NCBI RefSeq assembly: GCF_011065405.1
Contig: NZ_CP047056.1
Coordinates: forward strand, 2,006,747 to 2,070,746
DNA: 64,000 nt
Direction: 5' to 3'
DNA from: Succinivibrio dextrinosolvens
GTDB lineage: Bacteria > Pseudomonadota > Gammaproteobacteria > Enterobacterales > Succinivibrionaceae
The notes below the pieces were generated by a model, which saw only the letters and a list, made by a program, of their open reading frames with translations, had not been told where the DNA came from and did no database searches. Positions 35,345 to 42,783 of this stretch are shown here, piece by piece. A program made the position numbers and the translations under genes. Within the stretch, counting starts at the first letter, position 1; every line of letters starts with the position of its first letter.

Positions 35345-36241
35345 TTAATTTTTTGAAAAGTACTGTTTATCCAGAAGCTGCCATTTGGCATCTCTCTGGA
35401 AGATAATCTCTTTAATCTCAGTGTCGCTTAAGTGACGGAAGCGTTCCTGACGCTTGATATAATGAGCAACATCTGTAAATTCGCGAGGCCTTCTGTTCAG
35501 TCTGTAGGTACCGTTTTCATATTCGGCCAGATACCACAGACCGCAGTCCACCACTTCCTTGGCAACTTCTACACACTCGTCGGTTCTGATTCCCCAGCCG
35601 GTAGGACATGGAGCCAGTACATGAATGTAGGTTGTTCCTTTAATCGAAGCTGCCTTTTCCACCTTGTTCATAAAATCCTGAAGGTAGCCGATGCTTGCAG
35701 TGGCGCAGTAGCTGATGCCGTGTGCTGCCACAATCTCAAACATATTTTTCTTAACCTTCTGATTCCCTTTAATATTTCTTCCTGCCGGTGTAGTTGTTGT
35801 TCTGGCACCGAAAGGAGTCAGTGAGCTTTTCTGAATACCTGTATTCATATAAGCTTCATTGTCATAGCAGATGTAAAGCACATCATCGTTACGGTCGATG
35901 GCACCAGACAGTGCCTGAATACCGATATCTGCAGTACCGCCGTCACCAGCAAACCCAACCACTTTGTAATCCTTCTTGCCAAGGGCCTTAAGTCCAGCCT
36001 CAATTCCAGTCATCATTGAAGCTGTTCCTGCAAAGGTGGAAATGATGGCATTGTTCTTAAAGCACAGCTGCGGAAAGTTAAAGCCTACAGCTGACATACA
36101 GCCTGCAGGAATCGTCGCAATGGCGTTTGGTCCTATAACCTTGAGCGCGATTCTTACTGCCAGCGCACCACCGCAGCCGGCACAGGCCTTGTGGCCGAAG
36201 AAGAATTCATCCTCTCTTAGAGTATTTACATTTACGCTCAT
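35345..36241 (-). CDS. 2-oxoacid:ferredoxin oxidoreductase, beta (TPP-binding) subunit
   Basis: A 298-residue subunit that binds thiamine diphosphate (GFAGDGGTADIG near residues 96-107, then NDDVLYICYDNEAYMNTG). The N-terminal CAGCGG Cys pair near 19-24 helps hold an iron-sulfur cluster, as in PorB/VorB. It ends 24 bases before the ligase gene and starts 2 bases after the alpha gene. The subunit family does not by itself distinguish pyruvate from branched-chain or aromatic 2-oxoacids. Confidence 0.9.
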   Translation of the reverse strand: MSVNVNTLREDEFFFGHKACAGCGGALAVRIALKVIGPNAIATIPAGCMSAVGFNFPQLCFKNNAIISTFAGTASMMTGIEAGLKALGKKDYKVVGFAGDGGTADIGIQALSGAIDRNDDVLYICYDNEAYMNTGIQKSSLTPFGARTTTTPAGRNIKGNQKVKKNMFEIVAAHGISYCATASIGYLQDFMNKVEKAASIKGTTYIHVLAPCPTGWGIRTDECVEVAKEVVDCGLWYLAEYENGTYRLNRRPREFTDVAHYIKRQERFRHLSDTEIKEIIFQRDAKWQLLDKQYFSKN

Positions 36242-36243
36242 GG

Positions 36244-37401
36244 TTATTCCTCAAGTCCTACAAAACGGATTCCTGACTGTTCTTTTTTAAGATCACCGAA
36301 GATCTCCTCGATATCACTTAGCGGTACATCTCGACCGCCGAGACCTGCAATATAGTTTGAGCATGGAAGGCTTAGTCCCTGATGCTGCAGTGAGGAGCAG
36401 ACATTGGTATAAACTGTGCCCTCATTGCCAAAGGAGATATCCTTCTCTAAAACTCCTGCTGCCTTTGCTCCCTTTAGAGCAGCAGTCAGCTGTACGTGAG
36501 GGAATGGTCTTAAATATCTCAGTCTCAGACAACCGACCTTCTGTCCCTGTGCTCTTAGCTTATCCACACATTCGCAGACACTCTTGTAAAGTGTTCCCAG
36601 TGTGACAACTATGTATTCAGCGTCACCTGTTCGGTATTCTTCAATAAGTCCGGTGTACTGTCGTTTGAAGAACTGCTCAAAACGTCTTTCACACTCAGTA
36701 ATGACATCTCCTGCTGCAAGTACGCCCAGATGTTCCTTATACTTAAACTCTGTATTGGTGTCTGGTCCTGCAGTGAATGCCATGTTTTTGGGTTCTTCAA
36801 GTGAGAGCTTGTTATCTGTTTCATAATCTGGAAGAAATCCCTCCGCCTGTTCATCTGATGGAACTTCAACAGCCTCATAGGTATGAGTCAGAGTAAAGCC
36901 ATCAAGGTTTACCATTACAGGGGTTGCAACCCTTTTTTCCTCTGCAATATAAAAACTCATTAAAGCCAGATCCAAAGCTTCCTGGGCATCCTTGGCATAG
37001 GACTGAATCCAGCCTGAATCCAAGAGTGTCAGAGAATCTCTCTGATCCCCGTAAATATTCCATGGCAGGGCAGTTGAGCGATTGGCATTCATCATGACAA
37101 TCGGAAATCTTCCGCCGGCTGCATAAGGAAGGCATTCAGCCATATACAGCAGTCCCTGTGATGAAGTTGCTGTAAAGGTTCTTGCTCCTACAGCACTTGC
37201 GCCGATGGCGGCAGACAGGGCTGAATGCTCTGACTCAACATGGATGAAATCCGCTTTCAGTTCGCCGCGCTCCACCAGGGTTGCAAGTTTCTCAACCACC
37301 GTAGTCTGCGGTGTAATTGGATAGGCAGAGATAACATGAGGCTTTGAGAGCTTTACTCCATAAGCAAATGCTTCATTACCTGAGAGAAACTCTTTGGTCA
37401 T
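36244..37401 (-). CDS. 2-oxoacid:ferredoxin oxidoreductase, alpha subunit
   Basis: A 385-residue PorA/VorA-type subunit. It starts with the family pattern LSGNEAFAYGVKLSKPHVISAYPITPQT-like sequence near residues 5-30 and has FIHVESEHSALSAAIGASAVGARTFTATSSQG-like segments that interact with the cofactor. Its ATG overlaps the ferredoxin subunit stop by one base. It supplies the catalytic half opposite the TPP subunit. The order gamma-delta-alpha-beta is typical of four-subunit enzymes. Confidence 0.9.
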   Translation of the reverse strand: MTKEFLSGNEAFAYGVKLSKPHVISAYPITPQTTVVEKLATLVERGELKADFIHVESEHSALSAAIGASAVGARTFTATSSQGLLYMAECLPYAAGGRFPIVMMNANRSTALPWNIYGDQRDSLTLLDSGWIQSYAKDAQEALDLALMSFYIAEEKRVATPVMVNLDGFTLTHTYEAVEVPSDEQAEGFLPDYETDNKLSLEEPKNMAFTAGPDTNTEFKYKEHLGVLAAGDVITECERRFEQFFKRQYTGLIEEYRTGDAEYIVVTLGTLYKSVCECVDKLRAQGQKVGCLRLRYLRPFPHVQLTAALKGAKAAGVLEKDISFGNEGTVYTNVCSSLQHQGLSLPCSNYIAGLGGRDVPLSDIEEIFGDLKKEQSGIRFVGLEE

Positions 37402-37688
37402 TATCTTTCCTTCTCCATATGTATTGCGTTCTTGCGGCAGATCTTCTGACAGATTCCGCAGCCCTTGCAGTAGTCATAATCTATGTTTACACTCTCTCCA
37501 TCCTTGCTGATGACTCCATCAGGACAGTACAGATAGCAGAGGAAGCAGCCGTTGCATTTATCTCTGTCGCATACTGGCTTTTCTGTACGAAATCCGCTGT
37601 TAACACTTACCAGAGTATGCTGGTAGGACGGAGCAAACGGTATGTTGCCTAAAGAGGTAAAATCTTTTTCATTTACATCTTTAATCAT
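37401..37688 (-). CDS. 2-oxoacid:ferredoxin oxidoreductase, delta (2[4Fe-4S] ferredoxin) subunit
   Basis: A 95-residue polyferredoxin subunit with two complete cluster motifs, CNGCFLCYLYC (near residues 44-54) and CKGCGICQKIC (near 73-83). It passes electrons from the TPP centre to external ferredoxin. It lies directly after the gamma gene and overlaps the alpha gene by one base. Confidence 0.93.
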   Translation of the reverse strand: MIKDVNEKDFTSLGNIPFAPSYQHTLVSVNSGFRTEKPVCDRDKCNGCFLCYLYCPDGVISKDGESVNIDYDYCKGCGICQKICRKNAIHMEKER

Positions 37689-38210
37689 TTAGGCAACCTC
37701 CTCATAGGCCCTTTTTATCGCCTCAAGATTTAAAGGTGCGATTTTAGGTGACATGAGTTTGTTTACTGCAGGAATCAGATCCTCAATTGTTATGGCATCA
37801 AACGCTCTTAATAGGGCACCTAGAACCACAGTGTTGGTGATTGGCCTTTTCAGAAGTTCAAGAGCAATCTTCTGACCGTCAATACAGATAATTCTTTCAT
37901 CCTCGATTTTCTCTTTGGTGCACAGAATGATTTTTCCGCCATCCTTTAGCTCCTCATAGGCATGCTCATCAAAGAGTGTGTCATCAAGGAATACAACGTA
38001 GTCTGCCTTTCGGATCTGAGAACGGTCACCTATTGAGCCGGTTCCCAGTCTTGAAAAGGCTCTGACCGGAGCACCTCGTCTTTCCGGACCGAAGGATGGA
38101 AAGGCTAAGGCCTTGTTTTCCTCGTCCTTGAAGGTCCAGGCTGCAGATAGCAGTTTCGCTGCTGTAAAAGCCCCCTGTCCGCCTCGTCCATGCCATAAAA
38201 TCTCGTACAT
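37689..38210 (-). CDS. 2-oxoacid:ferredoxin oxidoreductase, gamma subunit
   Basis: A 173-residue PorG/VorC-type subunit with the N-terminal HGRGGQGAFTAAKLLS pattern (residues 7-22) and FPSFGPERRGAPVRAFSR near 38-55, both family hallmarks involved in CoA binding. It is the first gene of the oxidoreductase-ligase operon. An AAGG ribosome site lies before the ATG. The promoter-like block at 38362-38390 is about 150 bases upstream. Confidence 0.92.
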   Translation of the reverse strand: MYEILWHGRGGQGAFTAAKLLSAAWTFKDEENKALAFPSFGPERRGAPVRAFSRLGTGSIGDRSQIRKADYVVFLDDTLFDEHAYEELKDGGKIILCTKEKIEDERIICIDGQKIALELLKRPITNTVVLGALLRAFDAITIEDLIPAVNKLMSPKIAPLNLEAIKRAYEEVA

Positions 38211-38234
38211 GTTTCTAACCTTATAGTTAATGGC

Positions 38235-38247
38235 TATAACTGATTAT
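38235..38247 (+). promoter_or_regulatory. Downstream copy of the shared 13-bp operator motif (oxidoreductase operon)
   Basis: TATAACTGATTAT on the plus strand, inverted relative to the promoter copy and about 143 bases from it centre to centre. It lies 25-37 bases before the first gene of the operon. Confidence 0.6.
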
Positions 38248-38361
38248 AACTATCTATTATTATTCTTTATGTGGTTATAACTTCTGAATAAACCCTTTAT
38301 TTATTCAGTAATTCATACTGTTATCTTATGGGTATGATTTTATAGAAAGGAAAAAATCTGT

Positions 38362-38390
38362 CTAATACTATATTTTTATTATCAGTTATA
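38362..38390 (-). promoter_or_regulatory. Promoter-like block of the oxidoreductase operon, shared with metQ
   Basis: Read on the minus strand: TATAACTGATAAT (38390-38378), seven bases, then TAGTATTAG. It matches 42586-42614 at 26 of 29 positions. TAGTAT is a reasonable -10 box. The 13-bp core would lie between the -35 and -10 positions, where a repressor commonly binds. Confidence 0.65.
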
Positions 38391-38417
38391 ACTATTTTTT
38401 ATATAGAAAAGGAAAGA

Positions 38418-38455
38418 TAAAAAAAAACTCCTTATTTATTGAAAAATAAGGAGTT
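38418..38455 (-). terminator. Terminator of the metQNI-aminotransferase operon
   Basis: Perfect 12-bp arms AACTCCTTATTT (38426-38437) and its complement (38444-38455), with a long A-run at 38419-38427 that gives a T-run on the minus strand. Confidence 0.92.
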
Positions 38456-38514
38456 ATGAACGAGGTATGTGAAAACTTGTATAAAACAAAATGCTAACAG
38501 GTTATAGTCCTGAA

Positions 38515-39675
38515 CTATTTTTTCAGTGCAAATATGTTCTCAAGATTCTTCAGTGCACTGTTTAAGACCTCATCGGATTTGGCAAAGTGCAGTCTTATAT
38601 AGCGGTTTTCCTTTTCCTTGAAGAAAGATGATCCCGGTACTGCTCCAACTTTAATCTTATTTGCCAGATCAAGGCAGAATTCATAGTCATCTTGATAGCC
38701 AAAGGAGCTGATATCCACCAGAACAAAATAGGTTCCATGAGGCTCATAGAAATCAAGATTAAGTTTTTTTAGTCCACCACAGAAAAGAATCTTTCTGTGG
38801 GTAAAGAGCGCTCTTACATCCTGATAGTAGGAATCAGGGAGTTTCAGTCCCTGAATAATAGCCTTCTGCAGAGGGGCTGCTGCACCAACAGTTAAAAAGT
38901 CATGTACCTTGCGGATTCTGTCCATAACCTCAGGAGGAGCTGCAACATAACCTAATCTCCAGCCTGTAATGGAATAGGTTTTAGAGAGGGAGTTGCACAT
39001 AATGGTTCTCTCTCTCATTCCATCTAAAGAGGCAAAGTAGGTATGCTGGTAAGGCTCAAAGATAATGTGCTCATAAACCTCATCGGTAATTACAAAGGCA
39101 TTGTATTTTTCAACAAGAGCAGCGATGGTTAAAAGCTCTTCTCGGGTAAAGACTTTGCCGCTTGGGTTTGAAGGGTTACAGAGGATCAGTGCTTTGGCTC
39201 CCTGTGCGAAAGCTTTTTCAAGCTCCTTCTCGTCAAAAGAGAAATCCGGCGTATGAAGCGGAACATAGATTGGTTCTGCACCGCAGAGAATGGCATCAGC
39301 ACCGTAGTTCTCGTAGAAAGGTGAGAATATGGCTATCTTATCTCCTGGATTTAAGGTAGCCATGACGGCACTCATCATGGCCTCGGTTCCGCCACAGGTG
39401 ATACACAGTTCGGTATCAGGATTGTAGCGAATACCTGAGAAGTGTTCAATTTTAGCGGACAGAGCCTCTCGAGTATCCTGAGCTCCGAAGGTGATGGAAT
39501 ACTGATGAGGTCCTGAAAGCGCAATCTCTGAAAGACTTTTGGTCATTTCAAATGGCGGCGGATTGTCAGGAAAGCCCTGAGAGAGGTTGATCGCGCCGCA
39601 GCTGTTACAAATTCTGGTCATACGGCGGATGACCGAATCGGTAAAGTATTTAGTTCTTTCACTTAGAGTAATCAT
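38515..39675 (-). CDS. PLP-dependent class I aminotransferase
   Basis: A 386-residue fold-type I aminotransferase. The PLP lysine is in SLSKTYSITGWRLGY near residue 233, with CNPSNPSGKVF near 167-177, YSITFGAQDTREAL near 58 and the carboxylate-binding Arg in YIRLHFAKS near 365. It begins 22 bases after metI, so it belongs to the methionine transport operon. It resembles kynurenine/methionine-type aminotransferases that act on methionine and aromatic amino acids. A role converting imported methionine to its 2-oxo acid is inferred from the operon. Confidence 0.85.
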   Translation of the reverse strand: MITLSERTKYFTDSVIRRMTRICNSCGAINLSQGFPDNPPPFEMTKSLSEIALSGPHQYSITFGAQDTREALSAKIEHFSGIRYNPDTELCITCGGTEAMMSAVMATLNPGDKIAIFSPFYENYGADAILCGAEPIYVPLHTPDFSFDEKELEKAFAQGAKALILCNPSNPSGKVFTREELLTIAALVEKYNAFVITDEVYEHIIFEPYQHTYFASLDGMRERTIMCNSLSKTYSITGWRLGYVAAPPEVMDRIRKVHDFLTVGAAAPLQKAIIQGLKLPDSYYQDVRALFTHRKILFCGGLKKLNLDFYEPHGTYFVLVDISSFGYQDDYEFCLDLANKIKVGAVPGSSFFKEKENRYIRLHFAKSDEVLNSALKNLENIFALKK

Positions 39676-39697
39676 GAGTATCCTTTATTCAGTTCTT

Positions 39698-40375
39698 TTA
39701 GTGAGTCAGCAGTTTTGCAATTCTGTCACCGGTTAACTGGGCTAACTGTACTATTACAACCAGCACCACAATGGTGAAAATCATAACACCGGTTTCGTAG
39801 CGGTAGTAGCCGTACTGTATAGCCAGGTTGCCGATGCCACCGCCTCCAACCATGCCGGCCATTGCAGAACAGCCGATAAGATTGATGAAGGTAATGGTAA
39901 TACCTCTTACAATTGCCGGAGCCGCTTCAACCAGAAGTACATTCTTTATGATCAGAAAATGTGAGGCGCCGGTGGCTATGGCTGCCTCGATAACTCCGGC
40001 ATCAACCTCTTTTAAGGCACTTTCAACCAGTCTTGCAAAGAATACTATAGCTGCAATAGAAAGTGGTACTGATGCTGCTATAGGACCTATTTTGGTGCCG
40101 ACAAGAATAAAGGTTAAGGGCAGAGAGAAAACCACCAGAATAATAAACGGTATTGAGCGGATGATATTGATAAAAGCTGATACTGTTTTATTAAGACTTA
40201 TGGTTTTTTCAAAAAAAGTCTTTCCAGAGGTCAGATAAAGTACAAACCCCAGAGCAAGACCGAAAATCAGACTCAGGGAAAAGGAAATCCCTATCATCAG
40301 AGCTGTTTCATAGATGGATTTCACAAATTCATTCCGCAGAATATTTATTGTTGATTCTATTAGTTCGCTGTTCAT
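39698..40375 (-). CDS. metI: Methionine ABC transporter permease
   Basis: A 225-residue inner-membrane permease with five to six membrane segments. The ABC-docking EAA loop appears as VIEAAIATGASHFLIIKNVLL near residues 122-142. The C-terminal GGGGIGNLAIQYGYYRY stretch is typical of MetI. It is placed 3 bases after metN in the usual metN-metI order. It imports D- and L-methionine together with MetN and MetQ. Confidence 0.94.
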   Translation of the reverse strand: MNSELIESTINILRNEFVKSIYETALMIGISFSLSLIFGLALGFVLYLTSGKTFFEKTISLNKTVSAFINIIRSIPFIILVVFSLPLTFILVGTKIGPIAASVPLSIAAIVFFARLVESALKEVDAGVIEAAIATGASHFLIIKNVLLVEAAPAIVRGITITFINLIGCSAMAGMVGGGGIGNLAIQYGYYRYETGVMIFTIVVLVVIVQLAQLTGDRIAKLLTH

Positions 40376-40378
40376 TTG

Positions 40379-41389
40379 CTACTCCGCATTCAATCTGGTT
40401 ATAAAGGTTTTCTGCTTTAGGTAGCTGATTACAGCCTCCCTGTCTTTGTCATCCCTTGAACGCAGGGAAATAAGCAGTCTGCCGATTGGCTTATCCTGCA
40501 CATACTCAATGTTGCCTTCGATAATTGATACATCTGTTTTCAGGAATTTTCTGGAAACATCTGAGATTACCGGATCAAAGGCGCCCTGCTCTTTATAGGT
40601 GATCATGTAGAGGTCTTTTTCCTGTTCTAATACCTTCTTTGGCACAGCTTTTCTGTAATCACTGCTGATAAGAGCTCTTGCTGCCTCTGACTGAGGTGTT
40701 GCAAAGAGGGTATAGGAAGGAGCTACCTCAGCCAGTCGCCCTTTTTCCATCACAGCTATTCTGTCAAACAGAGATTTTGCAACCTCCATCTGATGGGTAA
40801 TAAACAGAATGGTTATAGGATAGTGATTCTTTATGTTGCGCAGTGTCTGAATCACTTCCTTGGTATTGTCTGGGTCAAGTGCAGAGGTAGCCTCATCACA
40901 TAGAAGGATCTCTGGATTGTTAGCCAGAGCGCGGGCTATTGCCACGCGCTGTTTCTGACCGCCTGATAATGATGGCGGAAATAAATCCGCCTTATCTGCA
41001 AGGCCTACCAGTTCTAAAAGCTCAGGTACTCTTTTCTGAATGTCCTTTGTGGGAGTTCTTGAGGCCTTAAGAGCAAAAGCTATGTTATCGTAGACAGTGG
41101 CATTGGATATCAGGTTGAAATGCTGAAAGATCATGCCGATATTCTGTCTTAGGTTACGAAGCGTTATGCCACTGTAGTTTACGATGTTCTTCCCATTGAT
41201 ATACACATTACCTGAGGTTGGTTTCTGCAGCAGATTTACTGTGCGAACCAGTGTCGACTTACCTGCTCCAGAGGCGCCTACTATTCCAAAGAATTCGCCT
41301 TTGTTGATGGTTAGGTTCACTTTATCAACAGCTGTGTATTCTGTATCTGCATTTCTGAACTTAACACTTAGGTTTTCGAATCTAATCAT
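40379..41389 (-). CDS. metN: Methionine ABC transporter ATP-binding protein
   Basis: A 336-residue ATPase with Walker A GASGAGKST (37-45), signature LSGGQKQRVAIARAL near 141-155, Walker B ILLCDEATSALD near 160-171, and a C-terminal NIL (methionine-sensing) domain from about residue 260. The NIL domain inhibits transport when internal methionine is high. It lies between metQ and metI. Confidence 0.95.
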   Translation of the reverse strand: MIRFENLSVKFRNADTEYTAVDKVNLTINKGEFFGIVGASGAGKSTLVRTVNLLQKPTSGNVYINGKNIVNYSGITLRNLRQNIGMIFQHFNLISNATVYDNIAFALKASRTPTKDIQKRVPELLELVGLADKADLFPPSLSGGQKQRVAIARALANNPEILLCDEATSALDPDNTKEVIQTLRNIKNHYPITILFITHQMEVAKSLFDRIAVMEKGRLAEVAPSYTLFATPQSEAARALISSDYRKAVPKKVLEQEKDLYMITYKEQGAFDPVISDVSRKFLKTDVSIIEGNIEYVQDKPIGRLLISLRSRDDKDREAVISYLKQKTFITRLNAE

Positions 41390-41423
41390 TTTTTATTTCC
41401 GATAAAGGTTATATTTATTCTTA

Positions 41424-42275
41424 TTAGTTTGCAGGCCACCACTGTGGTTTAGCAAAATCTCTGTATAGAGGATCTGCATTCACTGATGAGGTGAACTCTC
41501 TGCTTGCAACTGCATCCTTTAAGAAGGCTCCAACTGTATTTACACGGTCGCTCTGTACGGTAACCACCAGTTTGATTGGCTCTGAAACCTTCTCCTTGGC
41601 AAGGGCCTTGTCAAATGGTAGTTTTGCTTCATAGGCATAGTTGCCTGGTACCAGGGCCAGATCGGTTGAATCCAGAGAACGAGGTAGCTGAGCTGCTTCC
41701 ATTGGTACAAAGTTCAGGTGTTTAGGATTCTTGTCGATATCAGCTATTGAGGCCTTGAGATCATCCTTATCAGCTTTGAGAGTGATAATACCGGCATCGC
41801 GGGCGAATCTCAGCGCGCGGGAGAGGTTTACCGCATCGTTTGGCAGGGCAACCAAAGCTCCGTCTTTCAGGTCATCCAGAGATTTAACCTTATCTGAGAA
41901 GGCGAACAGGCCTAAGGTTGGTACATTGATAACCTCATCAAGCTTTAGCCCCTGGTTTTCTACAATTGCCTTCAGGTAGATTGAATGCTGGAACAGATTG
42001 GCGTCGATTTCTCCTGCATCCAGGGCGGAATCAGGCTGAACCCAGTCTGAGAATTCCACGAAATCAAGCTTATGTCCTCTGCTCTCAACCACCTTTGTCA
42101 GATGATTCTTTAGCAGATCTTTGTATGGTCCTGGTACCACACCGATTTTGATGTGTTCAGGAACAGTATCTGCCTTGGCTGACTTGTTGCCATCATCGTT
42201 GCAGGCGGTTAGAGAAAAGGCTAAAAATGCTGAAAAAACAGTTAGTAATATATTCTTCTTTGAAAATTTTGACAT
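41424..42275 (-). CDS. metQ: Methionine-binding lipoprotein
   Basis: A 283-residue NLPA/MetQ family lipoprotein. The lipobox LTAC ends the signal peptide at Cys25. Family features include IKIGVVPGP near 44-52, DANLFQHSIYL near 92-102 and ALVPGNYAYEA near 211-221. It captures methionine in the periplasm for MetNI. It is the first structural gene after an unusual Cys-Met leader peptide, which points to translation-based control. AGGAG lies 7-11 bases before the ATG. Confidence 0.95.
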   Translation of the reverse strand: MSKFSKKNILLTVFSAFLAFSLTACNDDGNKSAKADTVPEHIKIGVVPGPYKDLLKNHLTKVVESRGHKLDFVEFSDWVQPDSALDAGEIDANLFQHSIYLKAIVENQGLKLDEVINVPTLGLFAFSDKVKSLDDLKDGALVALPNDAVNLSRALRFARDAGIITLKADKDDLKASIADIDKNPKHLNFVPMEAAQLPRSLDSTDLALVPGNYAYEAKLPFDKALAKEKVSEPIKLVVTVQSDRVNTVGAFLKDAVASREFTSSVNADPLYRDFAKPQWWPAN

Positions 42276-42355
42276 GATAAAACTCCTGACAGTTACACAT
42301 GGAACTGCGAAAAAAAAATTAATTTAACTATTTGAAATTTACTGTTGCGGTTGTG

Positions 42356-42493
42356 CTACATGCACATACACATACACATACAGTCAGAGGTGCTGTCAGA
42401 GTATTTGTTGAAGGTAATTCTAAGGTCAGAAACAAAGACTGCTTCTTCCTTGAAGACAGCTTCTATCTGATGGTATAACTGATTATTTTTCAT
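42356..42493 (-). CDS. Cys-Met leader peptide of the metQNI operon
   Basis: An unannotated 45-codon frame on the minus strand. The ATG at 42493 has AAGGA six bases upstream, a good ribosome site. After a mixed N-terminal part it ends with the codons TGT ATG TGT ATG TGT ATG TGC ATG TAG: four Cys-Met pairs directly before the stop. It lies 80 bases before metQ. In the DNA the run looks like an ACATAC hexamer repeat, but the frame, ribosome site and position argue for a peptide. Low charged tRNA-Cys or tRNA-Met should stall ribosomes there. A small stem TGTGC/GCACA encloses the stop codon. How stalling affects metQ is not clear. Confidence 0.78.
   Translation of the reverse strand: MKNNQLYHQIEAVFKEEAVFVSDLRITFNKYSDSTSDCMCMCMCM
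42474..42486 (+). promoter_or_regulatory. Downstream copy of the shared 13-bp operator motif (metQ)
   Basis: TATAACTGATTAT on the plus strand, identical to 38235-38247. It lies inside codons 3-7 of the leader peptide frame, inverted relative to and about 128 bases from the promoter copy. Confidence 0.6.
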
Positions 42494-42585
42494 AATATTC
42501 CTTAAATTTTCTATTTAGAGGATTTCTGTTTTTATTGTTGGTTATCTTTCGATGGGACTATTGTTATCTGTAATGATTTTTTTTG

Positions 42586-42614
42586 CTAATACTAATTTTT
42601 AATTATCAGTTATA
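42586..42614 (-). promoter_or_regulatory. Promoter-like block of metQNI
   Basis: On the minus strand TATAACTGATAAT (42614-42602) is followed after seven bases by TAGTATTAG. It matches the block upstream of the oxidoreductase operon at 26 of 29 positions. Using TAGTAT as -10, transcription would start near 42580, about 90 bases before the leader peptide. Confidence 0.65.
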
Positions 42615-42718
42615 GTTTTTAACTAATAAAAGAATAACATATTGAAAATAAGGAAAAATAATTAAGACTAAACAGCTTAAAAGACAGGAAATACGGGGAA
42701 ATTTTTTCTTTATATAAG

Positions 42719-42749
42719 AAAAATGCAGGTTTGCATCTGCAGACCTGCA
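42719..42749 (-). terminator. Terminator of glnL-glnG
   Basis: TGCAGGT (42724-42730) and ACCTGCA (42743-42749) form a 7-bp stem with five A at 42719-42723 giving a T-run on the minus strand. Confidence 0.75.
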
Positions 42750-42783
42750 CTTAAAAAATACATTACTATGAAATGCTTTGAGC

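Larger units (their letters stand above)
38211..38514. other. Control region of the oxidoreductase operon
   Basis: This 304-base gap has no gene. It contains the aminotransferase terminator (38418-38455), a promoter-like block shared with metQ (38362-38390), a perfect 9-bp hairpin CTGAATAAA (38284-38292) with TTTATTCAG (38300-38308), and several GTTATAAC-type short dyads (38235-38250, 38274-38281) close to the first gene. Confidence 0.6.
42276..42783. other. Control region of the metQNI operon
   Basis: A 508-base stretch. It contains the Cys-Met leader peptide frame (42356-42493), the promoter-like block (42586-42614), an inverted second motif copy (42474-42486), a run of nine T on the minus strand (42310-42318) between leader and metQ, and the glnG terminator (42719-42749). 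No SAM riboswitch, T-box or MetJ-type tandem box was recognised. Confidence 0.65.

Noticed and set aside
42358-42382. ACATAC hexamer repeat
   Set aside because: Read on the minus strand it encodes Cys-Met pairs at the end of a frame with a good ribosome site before metQ.
28675-42783. SAM riboswitch, T-box or MetJ boxes controlling the sulfur genes
   Set aside because: None of their conserved sequence features was found in the leader regions.
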